Origin: Amphiduros pacificus
Taxonomy: Eukaryota > Annelida > Polychaeta > Phyllodocida > Hesionidae
Assembly: GCA_949316495.1 (NCBI GenBank)
Contig: OX439001.1
Location: 48,026,556-48,090,555, forward strand
DNA: 64,000 nt
Reading direction: 5' to 3'
Below are positions 49,091 to 59,736 of the stretch, one piece after another (position 1 is the stretch's first letter; each line of letters begins with the position of its first letter). Position numbers and translations under genes: made by a program. The notes below the pieces were generated by a model that saw only the letters and a program-made list of their open reading frames with translations, did no database searches and was not told where the DNA came from.

Positions 49091-52000
49091 ATGGCTTCTG
49101 CTACAGGTATATCAAGTTCTCCTATACATCTCCCATTTCCCATGCAATCATAAACATTAGCAAGGAGAGAGTACTGCGCAATACCTGTTCAGTAGTAATC
49201 AACTCTTGTGATATAAATTACACAACATATTGAGAAGCAAACATATTTCCCTATTTTTTGTTACAAACTCATCAGCGATATGGATTTGCTTTACACATAG
49301 TTCTTACCAAAATAATGTTAATCATATGTCATTTTTAGATATAGATTGTGCAATAGATATTTATATGTATGCGGTTAGTGTCCATGCCATGAATGGTTTG
49401 TTATAGATTGTATAGTAGATATTTATACGTATGTAGTTAGTGCCCATCATACCATTAATGGTTTATTATAGATTGTGCAGTAGATATTTATATGTGCAGT
49501 TACTATCCATGGTTTATATGTAAGCAGTTATTGTCCACACCACTAATGGTTTGTTGATATTCTATCAGGTATAGATGATTCCCTGGATGAGTACGGATGG
49601 GACAATGCACCTCCACTTCTCCTGCAGTCGCCATCTGGTGGGTCTGGCTCATTCTCACTCAGTAGAAGCTGTGAGTTCTTCTCAAATAGCCATAATACAT
49701 TTTGTTTCCATATCTTATTCAGAAATATCAAGGACAAAGATTATTAATATAGTCTCTTTAAAATGTTTATAATATTGTGGCATTTTGTTTTAATCTGTAA
49801 ATATTTTGATGTATTTTATAATAATATAAAATAAGAGCAATATCCTTGCCAGTATCTCATTTTGATATGCATACCTACCCATTTTCAGGACTTTATATTG
49901 ATATTGGATATACACTATTGCAGGTACATTAGAGGTAATCAAAGAGGAAGACCAAGAAGAAGACGAAGAAAAGTCAGACAAAAACAATAAAAAAATGAGC
50001 ATGAATGACATCAACACTGAAAAATTACAAAATTATTGTACAGAAAATGGAAAATTGCTTACTGGCACGTGGCCTGATATCATGTCCTTGCCAAATATAA
50101 ATGTCATAGGTGATAATACCATACTATTGACTGACCAGGCTGATGATGGTGATGATCACAAACAGGCCAGTAAGTGTATAGACACAGACGCTAAATGCCA
50201 ACCGGAAGCAGAGCGGCAGCCATCTTCGATTTGCGAGGAGCCCCTCAGATCAGACATAAGTAGACAAACTGAAAAGGTCATTTCAGAGAGGAAAGAGGAG
50301 AAAGACAGTGATTCAGTCATTTCCTTTCAATCCAAGGACGATACTAATGATAACAATTGCAGGAATGAAAATGTTGAGAATGAAGATATAAGAGAACAAA
50401 GATCCGAGTATGAGAAATCAGTGACTCTCCAAGCCACAATACCTCAACCTGCCCAGGTCTGGTCACGATACAATAACGGTGAGTCATATGCCCGGATTGA
50501 ACAGATTGCATGCAACTTCATCCCGAGGCAATGAAATTATTATTTTACAGTTCATTCAATATAAAACGCAGTAATACAAAAAGTGAAATGATCACTTTTT
50601 CCATTGTTTAGAAGCATTTCAATAGATTACTCTTTAATATGCAGGTTATAAATAATTTTCGAGCAATGTGTGATTGAATTAAAGCATCATCGATCAACTG
50701 ATCACTTACCTATAAAGATCATAGAGCTGCGTGTCTACAGTATTATAAAGCATGCAACTGAAGAGATTTTTGAAGAAGAGGCAAACAGAAAATACACATG
50801 GTAGCAATTAAGTTATAACGAAACCTGTCACTTAGACTCAGTGCCCTACTCTGTTCGAAATAGGTTATGGACCATTCTTTTGCATATGACAGGAACGAAT
50901 TATCATATTTACCAATACTTAATGTTTCTTTGCTTCTTTTATTCGTTTCTCAATTTATCATCGGTTTGGTTTGCAATGCTCAGTGTAACATGCGAAAAAA
51001 TCTTTTAATTTGTTGTAACATCTTTGTGTGGTCTATTTATTTTATCAAAGGTAGTTTAAGTTCAAAATCCACACCAATAACTCTTGAAAGATTACACGCT
51101 TGCAATAAATCAGATTTAATCGACTCTCTAGCATTGCTATATGTACAGTATATTTGCTACACTCCCAGAAGATGTTTGTTATCTTCTTTCTGACGACATA
51201 AACGCAAATTATCCTGCATTTAATTTATGTAATACATGTGTAGATAATAAAATAGCATGCATAATTGGAAAAAATCAACTTTAACGGTTTATATCGAATG
51301 CATTTGATTAAACTTGGTTCGTTTCTCTGCCTAAACGTTATTCGGATAGTCAGGATAGTATTTAAACATTTTGGATGGCGTGTTCATCATATCAGGTCTA
51401 TTTATTCCGTTTATTCCATTCTATATATTCTACAATAAAAACGACTCGTGGTAGCATATCTTCCTCCAAGAATAACAAAATCATAATTACTGTGACCTTA
51501 AAAATATTGAGACATACAAATCCGGTCAAATCGCGTATTAATATTGTTATTTCTACCATTTTAGACGCAGAATTAGTTGCCAGGATAGTTTATGAAAGAT
51601 TCCGTCCCAAGGTGACCAAAATGAAGATAATCTTGAAATTGTTCCCGGCACCCTACCAAAGACTTGAGTCTGAGAAGGCTGCTAACCCGGAAGTGGAAGA
51701 GGTTGTCAAGGAGCCTATGGTAAGATAACATATAGGAACTGTATTGTCTGGATAAGGTGAATGCAAAGCTTACAGTAATGAAAAGCAAAGTGGTGGTGAA
51801 TGTGGGAAGAAATCTATACAAGAAGACCAATTCAGTAAATTGGTTTTTAATATAGCGAAAAAAATATTTATTATATTTTTTTCATGGATCAATTACAAGT
51901 TAATGGGATACCCACTGCTCGGCCGTTTTATACGAATGGGAGTTCATATATGATGGTCTCACATAAATGCAAGTTAAGTGTTGCTTTGAATGGCATGTAT

Positions 52001-52823
52001 CTGATAAATGGCAACAACATTTCTTCTGCCTTAGAAATTGTAACTCCTAATCTTATGACAGCTTTGCTTTTTGACCAGAACATGTTACAAATGAAAATAA
52101 TACATCGTAATTCTGGCAATAGGGATAGGCACTTTATTTGTGTTCTACTATGGTCTGCAAACTTAGGAAGGTTATAAAAGTAATGACAAATAGCATCATA
52201 AGCCTGATTTCTTTGGGAAAAGTGTTTTTTTTTTCATTTTTCATACTTATTGGCGCCGCGAGGTATCAAAAGCCATGATTTTATTGATAAAATGTCAATC
52301 AGATTTTACGATAAATGTCGCCTGCCAATATGTGCATTTTTACCTTCTAGAAATATCTTCAAAGCCTTCATAGCTATGGAATTATATGAAATATAAAAAA
52401 TGTTGTATTGAAATTATACTTTTAAACAAAAGGTATTGAAGCATACACTACTAAATCTATTTAAAGTAATTGAAAGCAATTGTTCTTGAAAGTGTCTTTA
52501 GGAGGTCATTTCTCATATATTCTTGATTGAAAAATATGATCGACAGTTTGTATTTATTACTATTTATCCATGTGCTATCTATTTATTCATTTTTTCAGAC
52601 ACCGGAACCACCACAGGATGTGATTGAGTCAGTTGCAACAGCAGAACCCTTTGCTGAAGATGAGGCCCATGAATCGACTACCATTTGTGAGAATGGTATC
52701 AATGCCAAGAAAAACAAGAAGAAAAATAAGAGAAAAAAACGAAAGAAGCGCAATCTCCTGGGATCTCTTTGGGACTCGGTTTGCCGTCAGTTTGGGTCTA
52801 TGAGAAACCAACCCACTGTCTAA
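49091..52823 (+). CDS. Unassigned five-exon gene, 350-aa acidic protein with basic C-terminal cluster
   Basis: Exons: 49091-49106, 49569-49670, 49924-50478, 51565-51719, 52599-52823. All boundaries are GT-AG, all phases agree, and the total is 1,053 nt including TAA. The product starts MASATGIDDSLDEYGWDNAP. It has an acidic stretch at about residues 45-60, a long polar, probably disordered middle (exon 3) and a compact segment in exon 4 (ARIVYERFRPKVTKMKIILK). At 313-327 it has a Lys/Arg-only cluster that looks like a nuclear or nucleolar signal, then LLGSLWDSVCRQFGSM near the end. No domain or family is recognised and no transmembrane segment is visible. An alternative first exon may lie at 37969-38158. 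The tiny exon 1 is the least certain part. Confidence 0.72.
49343..49555. repeat. 61-66-bp tandem repeat in intron 1 of the unassigned gene
   Basis: Three to four units with AGATTGTGCAATAGATATTT and CATTAATGGTTTGTTATA. Starts are near 49343, 49404 and 49470, with a partial unit after. It stops just before the exon 2 acceptor. Confidence 0.85.
50479..51564 (+). other. Intron 3 of the unassigned gene
   Basis: AT-rich, 1,086 nt. The open frames at 50867-51193 and upstream of exon 4 have hydrophobic or chance composition and no supporting splice sites. Nothing else seen. Confidence 0.55.
51720..52598 (+). other. Intron 4 of the unassigned gene
   Basis: 879 nt, AT-rich. A weak inverted pair (TATTGGCGCC near 52249 and CGCCTGCCAATA near 52319) resembles the internal inverted motif of the 1,000-bp element, so this may be a fragment of a related element. 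Confidence 0.45.
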
Positions 52824-53234
52824 AACTCCATTATATCACTATCCTCCTTCTCTAGATGCCTTAAGTATTTATGGAGCTTTGAATTACTATGTACATTTAC
52901 AAGTATGTATATATGATATGGCATTATATTGTATGTTACTGCTGGCCACAATTACACTGTTTGTACATAGTAAGGAAGCGCGGACAGATCTCAGAGCAGT
53001 ATTCTTTGAGGAACATTAGGATTTGATGGTGTAATTAGTGACAGATTTTCTTTTTTTCTTGTAATGTGTAGGCTCTAGTCAACTGCCAACGATGCTTTGT
53101 TTCACAACCATTTATTTTCAATGTGGAAATATATTTATTAAATGCCATGTAAAAATCATGGTTTATGCGCATGAATACCAATGATTTATGATAGGATTTC
53201 AGACCGAGCATAATATCATTGAGGGAAATGTTGA

Positions 53235-53240
53235 AATAAA
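53235..53240 (+). terminator. Candidate poly(A) signal of the unassigned gene
   Basis: AATAAA lies 412 nt after the stop codon and about 20 nt before a long inverted repeat. If used, the 3' UTR is about 430 nt. A T-rich stretch follows. Confidence 0.5.
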
Positions 53241-53259
53241 GCTACAATTGATGAACATA

Positions 53260-53443
53260 TCTTTTATTGGATGAGGATATATATACTAAAGTTATTGGTA
53301 GCTTCTTTTATGACCAGGATTGAAGATGTATTTTTGAGATATCAGAGTCAAATATGTTTTTTTCCTTCTGAAAAATGGTCTTCAATCCTGGTCATAAAAG
53401 AAGCTACCAATAACGTAAGTATATATCCTCATCCAATAAAAGA
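53260..53443. repeat. Near-perfect inverted repeat, 65-bp arms, 52-bp spacer
   Basis: The left arm 53260-53326 (starting TCTTTTATTGGATGAGGATA) is the reverse complement of 53379-53443 with only a few mismatches or indels near AAAGTTATTGG/AATAACGTAAG. The arms are too alike to be old. It may be a very short hairpin-type MITE or a recent inverted duplication, and any read-through transcript would form a long duplex. Confidence 0.92.
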
Positions 53444-53741
53444 CATGTCATATTTGGAACAATTTTTTTATGAATTTGACTTTTTACATAGAAGTGGCCA
53501 TGTCTTGCCAGGCAGCATATATACTATATTGAATGGTTTTCATAGTTCATTACACCAAGAAAACATTCTTACCCCTTGTCTGTCCCATGTGATACTATTA
53601 GTTATGTGCATGTATGGACACACAGGGTATTAAAATAGCTCTATTCATTTTAATTTAGTATTTGAACGCTGCTAATAAGGTAAAGAGATTGACTATATCC
53701 AAACAAAATTAATTTCCATGACATTTTATTGAGTGAGTGAG

Positions 53742-53805
53742 CATTTACCATTCCAATGAGAAAGAGATCACTAATGCATCCTAAGTATCAATGGAATGGT
53801 AAATG
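53742..53805. repeat. 64-nt hairpin with conserved loop, copy 1
   Basis: The arm CATTTACCATTCCAATGA pairs with TCAATGGAATGGTAAATG (one mismatch in 18) around a 28-nt loop containing AAAGAGATCACTAATGCATC. Copy 2 at 53899 has the same length and loop. Confidence 0.85.
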
Positions 53806-53898
53806 AATCAAAAGTTCCCATTTGTACTTTAAAATCAAATGAACTACTTTTTCCAGGATATGTTATAAAAATACATGTGCAACCTGTATTGTACATTT

Positions 53899-53962
53899 GG
53901 TTTACCATTTCAAGGAAAAAGAGATCCCTAATGCATCCTAAGTATCCTTGAAATGGTCAACC
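53899..53962. repeat. 64-nt hairpin with conserved loop, copy 2
   Basis: The arm GGTTTACCATTTCAAGGA pairs with TCCTTGAAATGGTCAACC (one mismatch in 18). The loop matches copy 1 except for about three bases. Stem changes relative to copy 1 are compensated on the other arm at two positions or more. Confidence 0.85.
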
Positions 53963-53968
53963 AGACTG

Positions 53969-54110
53969 ACCAGATCATTTGCACAGGTGACATCGTTATG
54001 AATAGGTGACATCACCTTAGACCAATGACATCATTTTTGACAAATGACATTTTTTTTGACAAATGACATCATTAGTTTGGACAAATGACATTTATTTGCA
54101 CAGATTGTAT
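53969..54110. repeat. Degenerate GACAAATGACATCATT repeat
   Basis: About six imperfect units with spacing of 15-25 bp, immediately after the second hairpin. Confidence 0.75.
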
Positions 54111-55020
54111 TAGTTAATATTCCTTGTAATTAGTAAAAATTATTCATGGAAATTCTTTTTAACTGGATATGATCAAATATATTATATTTGATTGCAGCAT
54201 TGATTATCTTGCACCTCGTCAAACTATGCTATTCTATACTTCCCAACTACAAATTACCCTGTTTCTTTATGATTCCCTAATTGCTATATTTACCCACCCA
54301 TTAGCTATCACTATCAGTGAATAAGGTAAATATCAAAGGCCACGAGTTGAGTATACAATTGATATCCATGACATGGTATTTTGTATTTATTTGTACTAAA
54401 TTATAATAATAATTAGCTTATATTTTTGCTTTAAATAAGTATGTGCCATTGTTTGATAAATGTTATAATATTGTAAATATGAACAGGTTAAGGTCTGGCA
54501 GAAATTGAATATCATAACCTTCAATTACGTAAGATATATTTTGATTTCCTGTAAATATATTGAAAATAGAAGGGACAAGATGCATTGAGTTGGATTTTTA
54601 TCAAAAATCCGAGGATAACTGCTATATTTAAACAAGAAAAGTTTGTACTGTAATTTTCATGTTAAGTAGATTCCTGTGCAATATACATCATTCCCTGATA
54701 ATTACACTAAATAAATGAAAACAAATGGTAATATTTCCAGATTGAGATGAGACTGTGAATAAAGGTAGCTTAGAATTGAGTGTAAAAGCCAAACTGCTCA
54801 AACATATGTACCAATTTGATCAGGAATTCTATGTATGGCATCAATAAACTTATTGCATAATATTCTGTTTTTTTTGGATTTTTTATCGTTTTTAGTAATC
54901 CCCTCTCCACAACTTCCTTTTGTAGCAAGGTAAGGCATTAAAAGAAAATAGGAATATCATATAAAAACACGAAAATAAAACATAAATATGTGCTTATTAT
55001 AGCCAATTTTATAATATTTC
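54111..55020. other. Intergenic, nothing recognised
   Basis: AT-rich, with only short chance open frames on either strand. Confidence 0.5.
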
Positions 55021-55570
55021 ACTTAAAGCATTCATGAAATGATGTTTACAAGCACTTTTCCTTGCATAATATAAATATTTATACCCCAAACTTTGCGATC
55101 AAAAGTTATTACCCATCATATTTCCCCTACATAAATTGATGTGCCATTCTGTTAAAATCCAAATCATCCATTGAATACTTTGTCAACAAACTTTGTTTGA
55201 CTGATCAGAGATCATGTACAAACACTTGCTTGGTAAAGTTTTGCTAACAGTGGGGCACCTTTAGATTGGGACAATGGAGTGAATTGACTTACAGAGCCCT
55301 CTTTGTCCATTAATGTCTGTCCAATGGTACAGGCCTAACACCCCGACAGACCACAATAGAGGTCACATGATTTTATATATGTGTTGGTTAAAAGAGTACA
55401 GGCAGTACTTGGCTCTTTCATCAAAACACAATAACAATGGTCAGTGTAATTTGTTTGATTTTAGTGAGATAGCTTGCTTGTATCCCAGTTTCCTGGCCAC
55501 GTATCATTTGAGCATACCCCAAACCTCTGTAAAATTGCCTGTGTCCTCTGGGGTTTCATGAATGTTAATG
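55021..55570 (+). repeat. Dispersed TIR-like repeat, copy B
   Basis: Same family and orientation as 2600-2952. The left end ACTTAAAGCATTCATGAAA is the inverted counterpart of the right end of copy A. It contains about 180 bp (about 55140-55325) that is absent from copy A. The open frame at 55313-55561 is not shared with copy A and is not called. Confidence 0.7.
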
Positions 55571-57009
55571 ACATTAATGTCATGATCGGTATGAAACCAG
55601 TTTTACTTAAATCTACATACTCCATTGAAATGAACTAATTTAATGCTATCTCATATCATAAAAATATGTGTAGGTATGAATGTAGTCTGTCACATATTTT
55701 CTATTATTTTAATTATAAACCAGCTCAGATTAAATGATACACTGACCAGACCGATAAACTCCCTCAACTATAAAGGCAAGATTAATTTCATAAAATCTTG
55801 AGTACTGAGGGAATGTAAAAAATAATTTCCATTTTTGGGGGTAAACATTCTGAAATGCTGATGCAGGAAATAAACATTTGACTGAATTGAAGAAAAATGG
55901 ATCAGATCTTTAAAATGTAGGTGCCACCCATTGTTGATAATTATCCCAGTTTATTTCGAGTTAGTCCAAAATAATGCAGGCAGAAAAGCATCTGGTTTTC
56001 AGAAGTTTATATTAACAACATTTACAACATGGTTTACAATTGGAACATTCTGCATTCTATTTAATATATTCACCTGAAAAAAGAGCTTTCATGACCTTGG
56101 TTTTAGATTGAAAACCCGCTATTACCAGAAATACAACTGTGCCAAAGCATTTTAATATAATTTCCCATGTACATACACATCTGACATCTGTACACTATTA
56201 TGGGGATAAATATTTGAAAAATTTACTATACTGTAGTGCCATCTATAGACATTTTCTATGAGTTTCAAGCAATAACCAAATATGTAATATATTTATATAT
56301 TTCGATCATGGATTTTTCGATCAGTTTATCTGACATGCTCAGGGTTGGCATGGTAGAAATACTGAATGCATGTGGTAGGAATCAAACAGGAAACTCTCGT
56401 CTACATGTGTGCAAGAAATGGGCCAGTAGAGAAAATAGGTCCTTCTCTCAGTTTTCAACTTCAAGAATATCACTTGTATACTTTAATCTTGCAATGAACT
56501 TTATTCTTAAAGGCCTGAATGCATCAACACCTTATTTTTATTTTATTTTTCAAAGAAACCTTTTTTGTTTGCTCATTATCCTTTCTTGCTGTGTTGGAGT
56601 GAAAGATGAAGAAACTCAACTGTGAAATAAAAGTATATAGATATGAAATGACAAGATCAGAATCAGTTCATTAATTTACAATTTTAGTGGTCGCAATAAC
56701 AGAGGTTATAATAAACGGTTTAGTAAAAGTCCTTTTGGAGCAAAGTCACTTTTCCCATAATTATGTGAAGATAAGATGTGACCCAGACACAAGTTGATTA
56801 GCCTGGCTGGTAAACAAATATCTGTAACAAAAAATCGGATTTGTGCCATAACCAGAAACAAGACTTTTTGTATACAGGGTCTAAGACCAAGAATGAAGTC
56901 TATGTTATAAGAAAGGCTCTGTTCTGAGAGACCTAGTATACTATAAGTGAACGGAGGCGATAAGGGCCAATGTGTAACTTTCTTACGTCACACAGCCCAC
57001 ATGTGTAGC
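55571..57009. other. Intergenic, nothing recognised
   Basis: AT-rich. A 129-codon frame at 56236-56625 has a hydrophobic, Ser/Ile/Leu-rich composition and no splice or family support, so I do not call it. Confidence 0.45.
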
Positions 57010-57194
57010 CAGTGGCGGATCCAGGAGGGGTCTGTGGCTAGGGAGCTTTTGGGAACTGGAGCCCCTTACTTTATGGGACTGGAGCCCCTTACTTTATGGG
57101 ACTGGAGCCCCTTACTTTATGGGACTGGAGCCACTTACTTTAGCACATTTGAGCGCCCCCTCCCCCGGCTTAAAAAATCCTGGATCCGCCCCTG
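57010..57194. mobile_element. 185-bp MITE with internal 23-bp tandem repeats
   Basis: The ends CAGTGGCGGATCCAGGA and, inverted, TCCTGGATCCGCCCCTG match at 16 of 17 bases. CAGNGGCGGATCCAGG-type termini are a common form of short DNA-transposon ends in invertebrate genomes. Inside are four units of 23 bp (57051-57143; each with GGGACTGGAGCCCCTTACTT). Flanks GTAGC and GTTGC may be a decayed target duplication. No transposase. Confidence 0.8.
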
Positions 57195-57340
57195 GTTGCA
57201 GTGTTGTGTCAGTGTACATGTGACAAATTTATAGCAGTTTTGAATTTCAACACTGCAGGGGGCAGATACAGGGTTAAGGTTTGGGAATTAGGTCACACAT
57301 GTCTCTCGACCTCTACCACAGGCAGCCAGGGCGATATCAC

Positions 57341-57945
57341 TTACATTTATATAGGTTAATACCAAGAGAGTGGTTGGGACTTTCTCTTGTGCATGAAAAC
57401 AAATAAACACATTTAAAATTTTGAAAGACAGTGGAATTACAAGATGACATGTGAAACACAACATTCAGCTATAGTGCAATTAGTGGTGGGTATTACAACA
57501 CATAATTTTGGAGATATATGTTCTTCTGAGGGGCCTGCAGATCTCAGACCTGGCTGTCAGTGTCACAGACCAGACTGGTGGACATCTCAACTGCATAAAT
57601 AAACATAGAATTGAAATTTTTCAAATGTAGAATATATTCCAGTCAGTGTAGTCTACATTTACGGCAACTTCTACGTCCATCACTACTTTTATATAGGTTA
57701 ATAGTTAATATATAAGACTGAGACAGAGAGGGGCTGGGGACATTCACTCTCTGGCAACATGTGATAGTAACTACCTTAGTCATCATGGCTTCCGGCACAT
57801 CACTTGTGCCGTGAAAACAAATAAACACTTTTAACATTTTGAAAGACAGTGGAATTACAAGATAACATGTGAGACACAACATTCAGCTCAATTGCAATTA
57901 GTGGTGGGTATTATAACACAGAATTTTGGAGTGATATGTACTTCG
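57341..57945. repeat. Local duplication with about 418-bp spacing
   Basis: 57341-57530 and 57684-57945 share ATATAGGTTAAT, GAAAACAAATAAACAC, GAAAGACAGTGGAATTACAA and TTAGTGGTGGGTATTA in the same order. The second copy has about 76 extra bases. Non-coding; it may be part of a larger dispersed repeat. Confidence 0.8.
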
Positions 57946-57969
57946 CAAATTAAGCTTCGCAGGTCGAGA

Positions 57970-58050
57970 ATTTCTCCATGTTTTCGCGCCAAAAACAAGA
58001 GCCTCTCCCACCTTCAACAATGTCGATCTTGTGTTGCGTAAATCACATAT
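57970..58050. repeat. Fragment related to the 3.5-4.1 kb element
   Basis: TTTTCGCGCCAAAAACAAGA followed by CTTGTGTTGCGTA matches 3750-3820 in order and spacing. The flanking TIRs are not present here. Confidence 0.6.
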
Positions 58051-59490
58051 GCATGTCGTAATTCTATTTCTATTAAAATTAAATTTATCATTTAATAATA
58101 TCGCACAATTCAATTTTGCCTTTGATGTCTTCCCTTTCAGTGGTGTGAAAATTAGTAAAATTTCACTGATACCAATTATCAGCGTTCACACATGGATCGA
58201 TTTTAATTGCGTTTTAAATGATAAATAAATGTATTTACCCAATATTAATTTTGTCAAAATAAAATATCAAATAATTCCATTAAGCCAAATATTGTTACAC
58301 AACTGCTCCAAAACATCTAATATGTAGTTATAGATTTGGTCACTCTGATCAATAACCTGATATATACTCAGACAGAGGAAGTAAATATCACCCATAACTA
58401 TAGAAAGAAGATGATGAACTACTCAACAAACAAGGTAATGACTACATAACGAACAGACAGTACCTCAATAAAGAGTATACAAAATAAGTTTTGGTATATT
58501 TCTATTTTTATTGATAACACAATTTTGTAACAAGACATCAATCAATTTCCAGTGGGTACCTTTTCGGTTATTTAATTGACAGATATTAAATTTGTAGAAA
58601 CATAGAAACTGTCCTGACAAAACACTGCAGTAATATTCATGTCAGATAGTTTGAGCAAGTTATTGCATGGATAATTATTTCCAAATTTTTGGAACAGCAT
58701 ATCATATGAATTGAGACAGATCTTACATGAACTATTTACAACTATAACACACCATAAGGAGACACATTAAATACACACAAAAAATATACAAGTTACAAAT
58801 AACATTTTATTTGCTTCATCATAAATATTCTTGCAGAATGGCAAGTGAACCGACTATCCTGATGTCTTCACATATTAAGTTCATTTCAAAATTTCATGAC
58901 AATTTCACGAATATTTCATATACTATTAGAATATTTTCCAAACATGGCCCACTGGTATATCTTTAAGATATAATGCAATCCTATTGACAAGTGCTTGATC
59001 ACAAATTAATACTTTATTGTATTTATGGATCTTACTTCAAGTGATTCAATAAAAATACACACTATAAGAATTTATAGTCTTCGAGTTTAAAAAAAAAATT
59101 CCTCATAAAAAATGGCCCATAGGCCACTTTCAAATGCTATCTGATTTTGACCATATTTTATGTAACAAGGTATACCTTTCTGACTTGATGTTATGATTTG
59201 CAATGCTTTTATTATGCCAGGCTGTATGCAACACCATGCATATATCACAGGAATTTATCATCCTGGTACAAGTTGTTGGGCCAAAAATAAAAGGTCTTGT
59301 TTCTCATCACCACCTGAAGAATTTGAAAAAAAAGGAAAAACACCTCCCAGAAAACACATTCTTAAAAAAAATTATGAGAAACAAAACTCTCTTTTCCTGG
59401 CCTTATTTAAGCCAACTTAACATAAAAAGTCCAGGAAAAATTGCAAGTCTTGTATTCAATTCTACCAAGCTGTTGTGAATGTATGCTGGA
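58051..59490. other. Intergenic downstream of the dynein light chain gene
   Basis: AT-rich; no exon recognised on either strand. Confidence 0.45.
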
Positions 59491-59736
59491 TTTATTGTTG
59501 CAGGAACTATTGTATGTGGGAACTATTTTTAAATCAAATTAATGAATTATGATGTCACATTCTCAAAATAATTGATATTTAATGCTCTTGTTCACTGTTG
59601 CAATTTTCTCCAATGTATTATTATTACATGTAACTGTAAACTGCGGTGAACTACTTTGCAGCAAGGTTTTAAGAGCTCGTCAGGAATGTGTTGAGGAATG
59701 CCATGGACCATGAAGTGAGGCAGCGTAGCAGCAATA
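59491..59736 (-). terminator. DYNLRB1: DYNLRB 3' UTR with candidate poly(A) signal
   Basis: Minus-strand AATAAA (TTTATT at 59491-59496 on +) lies about 240 nt past the stop codon at 59737-59739. The UTR end is inferred from this motif only. Confidence 0.45.

Noticed and set aside
56236-56625. 129-codon plus-strand open frame
   Set aside because: Hydrophobic, chance-like composition in AT-rich DNA, no recognisable domain and no splice support.
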